DNA of 64,000 bases from Stereocaulon alpinum (GCA_018257865.1 JAEUBA010000024.1:1-64000), one strand, 5' to 3'; positions 13,460 to 25,631 are shown, numbered from the stretch's first letter. A program made the numbers and translations. Notes: generated by a model not told the origin, from the sequence alone.

Positions 13460-15246
13460 AATAATCGAGGTCCTAAGCCTAGAAGCGGCGAACCGACTTA
13501 TTATAGAGGGAATAGTAGTAGAGAATAGCCTCCTCTTCTGCGATCGCTAGGAAAGAGAGGCCGCCCCTAAGCAGTACTTTAACTACTATAGGTACGAATA
13601 TATTACTAAGGCGTATAAATATCCCACCCGCTATAGGATATACGCCTAAAACTATATAACTAATAATTACGTAGAAAGAGCTAGCAGTAAGCCTAAGTAC
13701 GTAGTATATAAAGGGGAGTACTTAGTATAGAGTAAAACCTACTTAATCTAATAGAAGGAGAATACTAAGGCTAGGTAGAGAATTAAGTATAAGCTAAAAT
13801 ACTTTAAAGAGACCCTAAAGTAATACTTAGTAAGGCCTATACTAGCGATACTAAAAAGGACTAGCCTAAAAGGGTAGCGTAAAGTAATCTTTAAAGGGAA
13901 GAGGAAGGCCTTAGAGGATATAATAGATAAGCCTTAGAAAGGAACTAGGGAGGTAGCGAAGAGGGGATAACTAATAACCCTCTCTAAGGCGGAGTAAGGG
14001 TAATAGCCCCTATCTATAGAGAGGATTAGTCTAATAAATACCCTTAGGTAGACTTTAGGAGTAGTAAAGACTACTAAAATTACCTAAATATAGGAGAATA
14101 TCTAAGCGGCCCTTACCTAATAAGGGATATACCCTACCTAAAAATACTATAGTATAATATATAGAGGAAGAAGGATATAGTAATAGTACTACTTCTTAAA
14201 AATAAAGATATAAAAGATATAGATATATTAGTAATCTAAAAGCTAGTATATAACCTAATAAATAGAACCTTATATAATATAAGTATAAGTAGATTCTACC
14301 TAGCCTATAGAGGAGACCTAAAGGCTAGGATATATTTCTATATAAATAAGAGAATAGATCCTAATAACTAGGGGGTAGAATACTAGGGAGGCGACTTATA
14401 CTTATTATAGATCTAAGTTATAAAGACTTAGAAGGATATTAAGGAGGGGATAGAGAATACCGGAGGGCTACTAAGGGAGAGGGTATAAGTATATAATATC
14501 TATAACCCCTTACTAGTAAGCTATATATTAAGGGATAATCTAATAACTATCCTAAAACTAGAGGAAGCGCTAGGGAATAAGGGTAAATATATAGTTATAG
14601 GAGACTTTAACCTATACTACCTATACTAAAATAACCTAGGACGAATAATATACTACGCTATAATAGATAAGCTGCTAGAGGTAGTAGGAGAGAGAGGTAT
14701 AATTCTAGGACTACTAGAGAAGGTAGTTATATAGTAGAATAGGGGCTTAGAGAGTACTATTAACCTTATATTCCTAACTGAAGGCGCGTATAATATAATA
14801 GTAAAGTATAGGGTGAGGAATAACCTTAATATAGGATTAGACTATATACTAATTATAATAAAGCTAGAATAGATATAGAGCGAACGCCTAGTACGCTAGA
14901 AAAGGGCTTAGAAAAGGATAGAGGCGAAGGTAACTAGGGAGGAAATCTAGAAATATATAAAGATTCTAAATAAAGTAATAAGCCGGTACCTAGTAGACTC
15001 TAAAGATATAATTAACTAGTATATTAATAGGCTTATAGTTATACTATAAGAGGTAATAGAAGATACTATCTTATATAAGAAACCGTACGCAGGGGCTAAG
15101 CTATATTAGAATAGGGTATATATAAGGGTAACTAAGGTATTATAGGTAGCGCTTAAGGCCTACTACTATAATAGGAACGCAGAAACTAAGGAAGCCCTCT
15201 ATTAGGCTAAAAGGGAAAAGGTTACTACCCTATAGAAGGCTAGGAT
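13460..15246 (+). mobile_element. Tad-like LINE copy 2, 5' part (endonuclease domain)
   Basis: Plus-strand reading at about 14,140-14,300 gives an APE-type endonuclease start through RIP stops: a YN-x-RKKDIVIV segment, then KDIKDIDILVI. It is collinear, in reverse complement, with 7,000-8,330 of the other LINE and extends about 500 bp further 5'. It ends abruptly at 15,246, where the LTR of gypsy element B begins. The missing middle of the LINE does not resume directly on the far side. Confidence 0.8.
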
Positions 15247-15496
15247 TGTCAGGGGCCGGCCTAGAGCGAGTTAATAGGGGTGTTATTAGACTAGGAGAAT
15301 AAATCTAAGGAAGGAAAGCTATGTATATAGAGCGTGTGTAAGATATATTAGGGACGCGCTTAGGCGCTAAGGCTAAAGGGGCCTAGCGTTAGATACTAGC
15401 AAGAAGTTTAATAAATATAAGTAAGAAGTTTAATAAATATTAGTAAGTAACGAAAGAAGTACTAGTAAGTAATTAACGAAAGACTAGCCTATAATA
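15247..15496 (-). repeat. 3' LTR of gypsy element B
   Basis: This 250-bp stretch begins TGTCAGGGGCCGG and is repeated with RIP-type differences at 21,039-21,289, where it begins TATTAGGGGCCGG. The ends fit TG...CA with CA changed to TA. Immediately to the right (15,497-15,512) is a run of nine C within a pyrimidine stretch. On the minus strand this is a polypurine tract just upstream of the 3' LTR, which fixes the element's orientation. Confidence 0.85.
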
Positions 15497-18400
15497 TTAC
15501 CCCCCCCCTCTAGAAAGTATTAACCCTAATACGTATAAGCGGTCTACTATTAGCTCGGACCGCTAGGCTTCCCTAGGTAGCGGCGGTAGAAATCTGCGAT
15601 AATATCAGCTGCGTTTTCGAATTCACTACTATCTATATTATACTATTAACGGTTAGGTTGCCCTCCGTCCTTCTATTAGACGTAGAACTACAGCCGGCGG
15701 TTCTTTCCTATCTATTAGGCGTCTAATATCTCGTCTAGTTCCTACTCCTCTTTATTATTAATAATTACTAGCCCTAGCGGTTCGGCGCCTTATCTAAGTA
15801 GGGGATCGCTCGTAGCCTTATATAATAGGCTAGGGTGGAATATATTATAGATCCGTATACTTACTAGGAGCTTTAGGCGGTAGGAATATCCTACTTTCTC
15901 TATAACTTTAAATAGCCCTAGTATCTTATTATTAAGCTTCTTACTTAGCTATACTATAGTAATATTTCTACTAGATAGGAAGACTAAATCTCCTACTTTA
16001 TAGGATATATTAGCTTAGTAGCGATTCGCTTAGTCCGTTATCTATATATAGCTCTAGGCGGATTATTCCTTAATAAATTCTAGTATATCCGCTATTTTAT
16101 CTATAATATCGTTTGCCTTAGCAGCCTACGTCCTTTCTTAAGTAGAGGGGCTAGGCTCTACTAGCGGCGAGAAAGATATATAAGGATAGAAGCCTTTATT
16201 AGCGAAGAAGGGAGATATACTAGTAGCGTTTACGATAGTATTATTATTAGCAAATTCTACGATAGGTAGCTAACGGACCTAATCGTCCTATATATAGGAG
16301 TAGTACGTCCTTAGTTACCGCTCGATATCCTAATTAGCTCTTTCGGTTTATCTATTAGTTTCTAAGTAGAACGCTATAGATAGCTTCACCTTAATTCGTA
16401 ATCGCTTATAGAGCGCCTCCTATACTAATAAGACGAACTATAGACCTTAGTCTAATATAATAGAGTTAGGTAGACTATAGGTGCGGAAGACGTAATTAAG
16501 TAAGATATCTACCGTAGCCTCTATAGAGGTTCCTTCGTTAGTAGCTATATATAGGGCGTAGTACCGTTCCTTAGTAAAGCGGTCTACTAGTATATAAATA
16601 GCGTTACGGTTATCTAAGATAGAAAGACTTATAATAAAGTCTATTAAGATATCCTACTAGCGTTACTTTAGGGTAGGTAGTAGTTATAGGAGTCTATTAT
16701 ACTAATCTCTTAGTACCTTACTTCTCTAATACGTATAGTAGTTATAGATATAATAGGCTACTTCCTCTTTTATACCTAGCTAGTAGAATTAATACTTTAG
16801 GATCTCTAGCGTGCGGTCTCTTCTTAGATAACCGCTTACGGGGAGATTATAGCTTTCCTTTATAAGTTCGATATAGAGCTCTAGTAGGGCGGGGACCTAA
16901 AGGCGTCCTTTATAGAAGAGGGTATAATAGCGTTAGGAGTAGTACCTTAGATTAATACCCTTAAAGATCTAAGTAGGATTCTTCTTAACAGCCTCTTACA
17001 GCTACGTATAGTCCTTATTATTCTAATTAGCTAACGTAATCCTAGCGTAGAGAGGTAAGTCCTCGTCTATTAGCGCGTTAATTTACTCCTCTAAAGGCTC
17101 TTAGTCCGCTAAGAAGGTTAGATTATAACCTTAGAAGTACTTAGGTAATAGTAGCGTATAATACTAGTACTTTAGACGTAAGTCGTCCTTATCTATAGGT
17201 ACTAAGTTAGGTAACCTAGTTAGGGTATCTACTTTCCTATTTAACTTCCTAGTACGGTATATAATCTTAAAGTTATAGTCTACTAACTTCTCAGCCTATC
17301 TAGCTTAACGGCGGGTAAGCTCCTTTATCTATATAAAGTACTCTAAGCTTTTATAGTCGGTGAAGATCTAAATTAGGATATCTATCAACTTAAGTTTAGG
17401 GCGCTAGTACTTTAGGTAGCGAACTATCGCTAGTAGTTCCTTATTATAAATCTTATAGTTATATTCTACTAGTAGTAAGTTCTTGCTATAGAATACGACT
17501 AGATATAGTACCCTATTATTATCTACTTGCGATAATACTCCGCTATTAATATAGTTTAAAGAGTCGGTCTCTAGTACCGCTAGTCGAGATCTTTTATAGT
17601 ACCTTAGTACTAGGGCACTAGTTACTAGATCCTTTATTTCTTTAAAGGCTAATTAATATACTTCGGACTAACGGAACGGGTAATCTTTTTTAGTAAGCGC
17701 TACTAGTAGTTTTACTATTTTCGAGAAGTCCTTAATAAATTAACGGTAGAAGTTATAGAAGCTAATAAATACTTATACCTTCTTTAGGTAGGTAGGGGCT
17801 TCCTAGTTAGCGACTACTTTAACTTTATTAGGATCTATTCTTAGTCTACTAGTAGATACTATTAATCCTAAAAACTTCGTTTCCTATATATAGAATTCGT
17901 ACTTATTAATATCTACCTAAAGGCCTGCCTCTCGCAGTTATATAAGGACCTTTTTAATATACTCTTAGTACTCCTTCTTAGTCTTACTATAGATTAGGAT
18001 ATTATCTAAGTAAGCTTAGTAGAAGTTATTAAGGTATTTGAATAAGGTATCGTTTATATACTACTAGTAAGAGGTAGGACCTCCGGTTAGTCCGAAAGGT
18101 AATATATAGTACTTAAAGGCTCCGAAGGAAGTAGTAAAGGTAGTATAGTCCTTACTATCTAGATATATTCTAAGCTTATTAAATATAGTAATAATATCGA
18201 GCTTAGTAAGGTATTTATAGCCTACTATACAAGCTAAGGCTTCTTCGATTAATAGAATTAGATAGCGGTTTCGAATTATTATTATATTAAGTCTATAATA
18301 GTCTACGTAGAATCTTAAGCTACTATCCTTCTTTTATATAAATAGTACTAGGGACGCGTATAGGGCGGTACTTAGTAAGATAAAGCCCTTCTTAAGGTTC

Positions 18401-21038
18401 TCTTTAAGGTATTCTTTTACCTTCTATAGCTTAAAGCTAGATATTAGGTATAGTTAACTCTACGGTAGCCTCTTTCCTAGCTCCAGCTCGATTTTATAAT
18501 TATATAGTCGATATAGGGGGAGCTCTTTTACCTTCTCTTTATTAAAGATATCGATTAAGTTATAGTACTCCTTTAGGAGCTTCTTCTTAAGGTTATCCTC
18601 TATATAAACGGTAGTCTCGCGTATTACTTTAGTAGGGGCGTCCTTTCTCAGCTTACGTTCTATTCCCGTAAGGGTTATAGAGAAGCACTGAACTTAGTAC
18701 TTCTTTAGGTTCTAGGCTAGCAGGTGGAAGGCTGCTATACTAATTTAACTAATATCTAACGCCTTATTTTCTTTAGGCGGGGGAGGAGTAGGCTGAGTAG
18801 TACTAACCTTCTTTAGCTTAGGTTTTGCTATAGCGATCTTAGTAGACTTTACTAGCTTTAAGGTAATTAATTTAGCTTTAACTCCTAGACTAGAGGTAGG
18901 CGGCTTAGGCGTAGGTATACCTATATAGTCGTAACGCCTTAGTATAAAGATAATATAATTATTAGCTATATTTAGTAGGACCTTATACTTATTTATCTAT
19001 AGCTTACTAAGGATAATATATTAATTACCTAAGTTAGTAATAAGTATAGGTACGGTAGACTCTATATAGTCGCTAACCTATATTAAGGGATAGATAGTAT
19101 AGGTAATAGGCTTCCTTTATATTTTACTATTATATCCGTAAAGGTATCGGGGTTTAGAAAGGGGAATAGGGATGATATTAAGGGTATTAGAAAGGATTTA
19201 CACTTCTTTTTTATTAATAAATAAGTATATAGTAGTACTAGTATTAGTAAGAGCTTTTAATTTATATTCCTTATCCTAAGCTATTAAGGTAATAGGATAT
19301 ATAAATAAACGCCTACTAAAGGGATTATAGAATTCTACGGATAATAAGAATAGTAGGTCTTTAGGGGCGACTTCCCTAAGGATAGCTAGTTTTCTAAATC
19401 TAATATCTCCTTAACTTCTCTAGCCTCTCTAGCGTCCTTATCTTCGCTACTAACTTCTTATACTACTTTATAGAGACGCTTAGGGTATTTAGGGGCGAAG
19501 TAGCCTTCCTTATTATAGTAGAAATACCTCAGCTTATCCTTTAGTACCGGACGCTCCTCCTTATAATATTCCTCTTTATAGGTATTAGATAGGGAGCGGG
19601 TAGTTATACTTTTAAAGGTAACTTAGCGATCTATATAAGGGTTAGGAATAGGGGAGGGGGCTCGCTAACTCTTTATCCTTAGGATACTATAAGGGTTGGT
19701 ATTTACCTAAGGCTTTATAGCAGCTTCCTTAGCTCAGATATTATATATCTCTTAGTTAGCGATTATAAGGAACTCGTTAAGGGTACTATAGTCCTTATTT
19801 ATCTTATATTTCTTAGTACGGATATCCCGTTTTAGTATAGGGGAGATCTTCTTATATAGATCCTTAAACTAGCGTTTAGTATCAATTTTTCTAGTAGTTA
19901 TAAGCTAAGTGAATTTAATATAGAAATCGTTATAAGTTATTAATCCTATTTTAAGCTTATAGTAGGCGAGGCGGGTAGACTAGATATAGTTATAATTAAA
20001 AAAACGCTAGTTAAGTATCTTTAAGATATTAGAGGCGTTCTTAGTAGGGCTTATATAATTAGAATCTATATACTAAAGGATTAAGGTTTAAGCTTCGTTA
20101 AAGGAGTACTTAAAGTAGGTTAAGACTTACTTTAATCCTTTTTAGAAGTTAGTAGGGTATTCCTTAATAAATAGCTTTATTACTATCTTCTATAAATTAT
20201 ACTCTACCTTACCCTTATAATTACTGAAATAATTATAGGGATACTTAATTTTAGATAGATTAATAGGAGAGCTACTAGGGGTAGGCTTAGGAAGGTAATA
20301 GTCTATTAATAGCTAAAGATTAGCAGTAAGGGATCTCTACTAACGTTAGGGATTAGGAGGCGTAGGCGGGAGGGTATTCGCTATAAGGGCTACTACTATA
20401 GCAGCTTAGATAGTAGTTATTATAAAGGTAGTCTAAGCCTTAGTAAAGGCTAGCGTATTACCTATATTAGTAGTTAGCGGAGGGGGTATAGTAACTATTT
20501 TTTTAGTATCTTCCTTAAAGCTTAAGTTCTCTATATCTTCCGGCTTAGAAGTTTTAATTAAGGGTAAAGGGTTATTAGGATTTAAAGAAGAGGGTATAGG
20601 TACTAAAGACTAGCTTAGAGATAAGAATCTTAGATAGTTAGGAGGTATAATTTAGCGTATACTCTTATAAGATAGTATATAAGTAGTAGATAGATAGGTA
20701 GAGGGACGAAGACTAAGGTACTTAGTATTTAGGTAAGGGGGATTAGAATCGTATTATTAGGTATAATTTAGGTTTATAGAAATTTTCTTTAACACCCGCT
20801 AGTACTAGTAATATTATAGGTAGTAGGCCGTAGCCTCTTCTAATTATTAATAGTTTATAGGCCTATACCTCTTCAGCTTTATCTACTAGTAACTACTCCT
20901 TATAGTCTTTACCTCTAGCGGGTTATTTAGTTTCTTCTACTACCTTAGTAGGGTCGAATACTAAGTTAGTTTATATTATTTATTTAACCTCGCTGATATA
21001 CTTATAAGGGTAGGGGTAAGTTATAAGATTTATTCTAA
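15497..21038 (-). mobile_element. Ty3/gypsy element B, internal region (RIP-inactivated gag-pol)
   Basis: Minus-strand order is gag, then reverse transcriptase, RNase H and integrase. At about 19,480-19,540 a CCHC zinc knuckle can be read in which Cys and His codons have become Tyr codons (Y-x-Y-N-K-E-G-Y-F-A-P-K-Y), exactly the change C-to-T in CpA produces. At about 18,080-18,110 a PFGLTGGP box is read and at about 17,985-18,020 the catalytic box AYLDNILIYS (YLDD with one Asp lost). At about 16,430-16,480 the integrase SDRG-x-QFVS motif can be recognised with stops inside. Cannot encode protein now. Confidence 0.85.
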
Positions 21039-21289
21039 TATTAGGGGCCGGCCTAGAGCGAGTTAATAGGGGTGTTATTAGACTAGGAGAATAAATCTAA
21101 GGAAGGAAAGCTATATATATAGAGCGTATATAAGATATATTAGGGACGCGCTTAGGCGCTAAGGCCTAAAGGGGCCTAGCGTTAGATACTAGTAAGAAGT
21201 TTAATAAATATAAGTAAGAAGTTTAATAAATATTAGCAAGTAACGAAAGAAGTACTAGTAAGTAATTAACGAAAGGCTAGCCCGTAATA
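21039..21289 (-). repeat. 5' LTR of gypsy element B
   Basis: This is the partner of 15,247-15,496. The two LTRs are nearly identical apart from C/T and G/A differences. The bases flanking the element are different (AGGAT before 15,247, GGTAA after 21,289), so there is no clear target duplication. Confidence 0.85.
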
Positions 21290-22302
21290 GGTAACCGTAT
21301 AATCCGTTAGAGATTATAAGGAAAAAGAGGGAGGGCGCGCCTAATATACCTTACCTTATTACTAAAGAAGGAGGTATAGGCCCTCTAAGAGCTTAAAGCG
21401 AAGGATTAGGACTAAGTATTAATAATAATAAAGTAGAAAGTATATTAGTATAACTTAGAAATAGATATTAAGGAATACTAAGATATAGGTATCTTAGCTA
21501 AGAAAATAAAGAGTTAGATAATAATAAAGTAAACTAAATAATAGAAGGTATATAAAAAGGCTATTCCTAAATACTTTTATATACCCGCTTAAAAGGAGGT
21601 ATTATTTAGAGATAGGTATAACTACTATTTAAAACTAAAAAAGGTAGAAAGCTTAATAGTAGTCTAACTTTAAAGTAGTAAGAATAAGTTTAACTACTTC
21701 TTATATAAAGTAAAAGTACTAAGGATTTATAGTACTTACTATAGCTATAGTTAAAGAAATTAGAATATAAAATATATTCTCCTATACTACCTAAAGCTTA
21801 ATAATATCTAAAGAGAACTTATTAAGTAGGTAGGGACTTATAATATTAGGACTATACTAGCTAAAGTTAATAGTATAAGGGTAGTAGTAAGATAACTAAT
21901 TTAGTTAGGATTTCTAATATAGTATTAACTTATTAAGGAATAGCTTTCCTAGTCTAAACTCTTTATTAAAGTAGAACTAATAATAAAAACCTTAAAGATA
22001 AAGAAGTCTAAGTATAAGGTAAAGCTAAAGGTAGTAGAGCTACTAAAGTATTATAGGGCTTAATAAGGTAAAGGAGACTATAGTTACTAGTATTATAAAG
22101 CTTAGTAATAAGGTTAGATAGGCGGAGTAGAGTAATAGATAAGCTAATAAGCGAGAGTTTTTAGCTAGAAAGGGTAACCCTAAAAAGGTTTCTTTCGCGT
22201 CTAAAGAGCTTATAGCCCCCTAGATTTTCTAATTATATAAAAGAATACCCTTATTAGTATATATAGATACTAGAATAGGCGTATAAATTAATTAATTAAA
22301 TA
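21290..22302 (+). mobile_element. Tad-like LINE copy 2, 3' part
   Basis: From its first base after the LTR this stretch aligns with the reverse complement of the other LINE from about 5,405 down to its 3' end near 4,392. It ends with the same 3' sequence and an AATT tandem tail (22,284-22,299). Compared with that copy, about 1.6 kb of LINE (equivalent to 5,405-7,025, containing the reverse transcriptase) is absent between this part and the 5' part at 13,460-15,246. Confidence 0.8.
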
Positions 22303-22357
22303 CTATATAATTTACCCGTAGGAGTTAAACCCCCTATTATATATAGGGTAAGACGTC

Positions 22358-22520
22358 TAGAAGGGTTCACCCCCTAACCGATTAACCTATCTAATCGATT
22401 AGCCCTATAGGGCTAAGGTCTAAGTACACCTTCTATTATTAGAAATCGACCTTTTGAACCCTCAGCCCTATAGGGCTAATCGGTTAGGTAGTTTAATCGG
22501 TTAGGGGGTAAACCCTTCTA
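22358..22520. mobile_element. 163-bp foldback MITE-like element
   Basis: Two nearly perfect inverted arms of 57 bp (22,358-22,414 and 22,464-22,520) flank a loop of about 49 bp. The outer ends read TAGAAGGGTT and AACCCTTCTA. The inner ends of both arms are AGCCCTATAGGGCT. A TA at each outer edge could be part of the arm or a TA target duplication, as for Tc1/mariner-type MITEs. No coding capacity. It lies between the LINE end and the caspase-like gene. Confidence 0.75.
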
Positions 22521-22828
22521 TAATTATTCTTAAAAGAGGAGGTTATTTTAATTATATTACTATAGCGTTAAAAGGGAGGGGGGAATCCTTTATCAGCCCT
22601 ATAGCTGATTAGTCAGCTTTGAGCACTTAGCTAGAATTCTAGAATTCTATTACTTAGATAGATTATCATCATACCACAATGCACGACCTCACCTAATACC
22701 TCAGTGCCACCTCATTTCATTTGCCTATTACAGCAGGCCTCATCCACCATAGTTTTCACCACTTATTCTAACGGTCCTGGTAGTTGAACCCCACCTTTAG
22801 CTTGGCGGAAGCATCTCTATCGCCCAGC

Positions 22829-24728
22829 ATGAATCAGCCGACGAGTAGGACTCATGATATCACCATGGCATCGTATCACATCAAAGACCTTGCAAGCTTT
22901 GGCAAATGGCTCAATAACGCCGCCGCCGCCGTCTTCCCTAGGGGTCCATCATCATCTCGCTACCACGAAGTCCATGCACTGCTTCTCAGTTGGGAAGAAG
23001 ATAACTTAGGAGTTATTGATGAGATAAGTCAATTGGACGACGTCTTGAAAGATATCTATCACTACGAGACAGAGCAGTGGAGGATCCCAAGCACTCGGTC
23101 GCATAATTCGCTAGCAAGCTGTCTTACCAATTTCTTGAACGACAACGAGAGCAAAGATAATTTGCTAATCATATATTATGGGGGTCACGGGTATATGAAC
23201 GATAGCAGGCAGTGTGTATGGTCTTGGTAAGTCGCCTACTGAGATTGAAGTCATCACAGCTTGTATCTGCCAGTGACTACATCATTGAGATTAGGCGGAT
23301 AAAGCTAGGTAGCCAACAAGCTGCAATCAGCAGTTGTCTTGACTTTTACTCTAGTCTTGAACTTGAGGATTTCGCTGATAAAAAGTACGCAGTACCGACT
23401 CAGCGGGCTGCCCTACCGTGCAATGGTCTGGCCTTCAGACAATGCTCGAGCAGGCCAGTTCCGATGTACTGATATTGCTGGACTGTTGCGCCGCCGCCAG
23501 CTCAGTTTCTGATGGTGGTAATAGCGTTACTGAGCTAGTAGCGGCATGTGGCTTCGAGACGTGGGCTCCTGGTGTTGGTCAGCACTCGTTCACCAGCAGT
23601 CTTATCGAGGAACTTAAAGACTGGAGTTTGAGGGCCCCGGTCTCTGTAGCAAAGCTACATAGCGAGGTTCTTACCAGGATAAAGTACTGGAAGCCTCGGT
23701 ATGCAGGGTCTGGGCATGGAGAGCAAAGGAAGACACCGATTTATATTTCGCTTGCGAACGAAGGAAAGCAGAGGAGTATCCATCTCGCCCCGATGAACCC
23801 ACTCAAGCAAAGGAAGACACCGATTTATATTTCGCTTGCGAACGAAGGAAAGCAGAGGGGTATCCATCTCGCCCCGATGAACCCACTCAATGCCTCGCTT
23901 ACAGACGATCAATCTTCTGTGGCCCACTCATTGTCCTCACCATCTCTTGAAGGGGATGCTGATGCGAGAGAGGGTGCTGATGTCGCTGATATAGCCTCTA
24001 GCCAATCATCACTTAGTCTCGATGCGAACTCCGCACGGTATAAGGGCCCAAAAGTCCTCATCTCTGTGGCTCTAGAAGAAGACCAAGCTTTAAAGGCTTC
24101 AGATTGGCTAGAATGGCTAAGAAGTGTTCCTGAAATTGCTAAAGCGGCCCATGTGGAGGGGATCTACGACAGCAACTCTTCTTTCCTATTGCTGATTGTG
24201 CCAGTGGAGGTCTGGGATATGCTTCCCGCAAGCAGAGCCGTCAATTTCCTTGCTTTTGTCAACTCGCGAAACCTACTTGGGAGCAGTAGCAATGTAATGT
24301 CGAAACAGCCTGAGGTGTGGACTGGACCGAAACCCTTCGCTTCACCAGTGTTTTACTCAGATGCCCTTAGTCCTTATCGTACGTCGGATGACTTGGCATA
24401 TTATGGATCCGAAGGTGGGCTCTACCAAGGTGCAAGATCTGATCCTCGGTCGAATGACTCGGCATATTATAGATCCACAGGTGGGCCCTATCAAGGCCCT
24501 ATGTCTGATCCTCGGTCGAATGACTCGGCATATTATGGATCCACAGGTGGGCCCTATCAAGGCCCTATGTCTGATCCTCGGTCGAATGACTCGGCATATT
24601 ATGGATCCACAGGTGGGCCCTATCAAGGCCCTATGTCTGATCCTCGGTCGAATAACTCGGCATATTATGAACCCGAAGGTGGGCCCTATCAAGGTGCAAG
24701 ATCTGATCAAATCCAGTCTGATGTGTAG
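22829..24728 (+). CDS. Caspase-like (peptidase C14) protein with C-terminal tandem repeats
   Basis: Two exons, 22,829-23,226 and 23,393-24,728 (intron 166 nt, GTAAGT...CAG, CTGAT branch-like), give a 577-residue protein. The N-terminal half is a caspase-fold domain. The catalytic His lies in YYGGHG (His 120) and the catalytic Cys in LILLDCC (Cys 164/165), followed by AAASS, as in the fungal caspase-like proteins often tied to NLR or STAND regulated-death systems. Residues of about 168-275 finish the domain and contain a 28-residue direct duplication. The C-terminus carries five 22-residue repeats rich in Ser, Tyr and Gly. Start chosen as the first in-frame ATG. An upstream exon cannot be excluded. 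The gene shows no RIP although RIP-destroyed repeats flank it on both sides. Substrate and partner are unknown. Only 38 bp separate its stop from the next ATG (vWA gene). Confidence 0.8.
23724..23891 (+). repeat. 84-bp tandem duplication inside the caspase-like gene
   Basis: Two adjacent in-frame copies (23,724-23,807 and 23,808-23,891) encode QRKTPIYISLANEGKQR plus 11 more residues each. They differ at almost no position, so the duplication is recent. Confidence 0.9.
24375..24704 (+). repeat. Coding minisatellite, five 66-bp units
   Basis: Five in-frame units of 66 bp encode 22 residues each, of the pattern SNDSAYYGSTGG followed by PYQGPMSDPR. The central three units are nearly identical and the outer two diverge (SEGG/PEGG and GARSD). 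The pattern suggests expansion from the middle by slippage or unequal exchange. Confidence 0.9.
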
Positions 24729-24766
24729 TAGGTATGAGTGCGTCCAGGAGCCATACTGTTCCTTGA

Positions 24767-24897
24767 ATGCTGTCAAGGGCCTCCCCTGAGAATGTGACAG
24801 GACCATCCGGCAAACCAGCTGGGCCCGCATATTCCTCCTCCGAGCTTCTAAAGTATACTACAATCTTCCTAGTTAATGATTCATCTTCTATAGAAGA
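24767..24897 (+). pseudogene. vWA-domain gene, 5' half (interrupted by the nested insertion)
   Basis: An ATG directly after an in-frame TGA opens a frame of 131 nt that ends in the start of a fungal vWA domain: YTTIFLVNDSSSIE, matching the first beta strand and metal-ion site (usually VDDSGSM). The frame runs into the LTR of a copia element at 24,898. If the insertion and one copy of the GAAGA duplication are removed, the frame continues without a break at 39,024, giving about 248 residues in total. The first Asp of the DxSxS metal site is Asn here. The gene stands directly behind the caspase-like gene in the same direction. Confidence 0.8.
24893..24897 (+). repeat. Target site duplication GAAGA (left copy)
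   Basis: GAAGA stands directly before TGTCGG of the outer LTR and again directly after CCGACA at 39,019-39,023. This is the 5-bp duplication expected of an LTR retrotransposon integrase. Confidence 0.9.
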
Positions 24898-25030
24898 TGT
24901 CGGAATAACGTCGCTCCGCTCCGCAACTAGCGGCTTGGCGCTAACTCCTAGATAAAACACTATAGCTTAGCTAGCTAGATTTAATTAATCCCTAGTTTAC
25001 TAAGCCTAATAGATACCCTGCTAATCAGGT
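24898..25030 (+). repeat. Outer copia 5' LTR, first segment
   Basis: This matches the first 133 bases of the right LTR at 38,809. It is interrupted after CAGGT (25,026-25,030) by the inner copia element and resumes at 30,955. Confidence 0.9.
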
Positions 25031-25065
25031 TGTCGGTAGACCCTCTTGCTGAGTTCTACTGATTA

Positions 25066-25631
25066 CATCTACAAATTACTTTTATGGATAGGTTTTGGCT
25101 GGAGCGGCTGTATCCGCTCAGCGGTACTTATCCACTCAGTGTCAGAATCAACCCTTAGTATTCTACAGCAGCTACAGCTAAAACTTATCTAAACTTATCT
25201 AAACTTATCTAAAACTTATCTAAAAAAAAAAAAAGAATTTAGAATTTAATAATAATTATATTATAACTAGTAGCGCTAGTAGGGGGGGTATATAGGGCTA
25301 TAAATAAACTTTCTATACTAAAATTAAGCGAGATTTCTAAAAATAGAATTAGATTTAAAAAAGGAATAATAATAGATTAACTAGAGACTTCCCGAACTTC
25401 CCGTTTTTAGCGGCGGAAGCTAAACTTTAAAAAACTTAAAATAAATAGCTATAAATAGCTATAAATAGCTATTTTAAGTCTAAAATTTTTTAGTCGCTTA
25501 GTAAGTACTTAGTAAGCGAGATGAGCTACTAAGTTTAGCTGAGTTTGGCTGAGTTACTAAGTCTTCCTAAGTTTTAGCTGTAGCAGCTGCAGCGGCTAGA
25601 AAAAATTCAGCCAAAAAAACTTTTGTAGATG
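25066..25631. mobile_element. 566-bp MITE-like element in the inner copia LTR
   Basis: Comparison with the intact LTR at 30,746 shows a precise insertion between TA dinucleotides (25,064-25,065 and 25,632-25,633). The ends are inverted: CATCTACAAA on the left and TTTGTAGATG on the right. A looser second match follows (TTTTGGCTG inwards from both ends, then GCTACAGCTAAAACTTA). It contains AAACTTATCT repeats and an A-run, and no coding frame. The TA duplication and short inverted ends fit a non-autonomous Tc1/mariner-like element. It keeps more CA dinucleotides than its host element, so it is probably younger. Confidence 0.75.

Noticed and set aside
24357..24830. Open frames in the other frames across the 66-bp repeats
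   Set aside because: They are open only because a repeat unit of 66 bp keeps every frame free of stops. They are shadows of the caspase-like gene.
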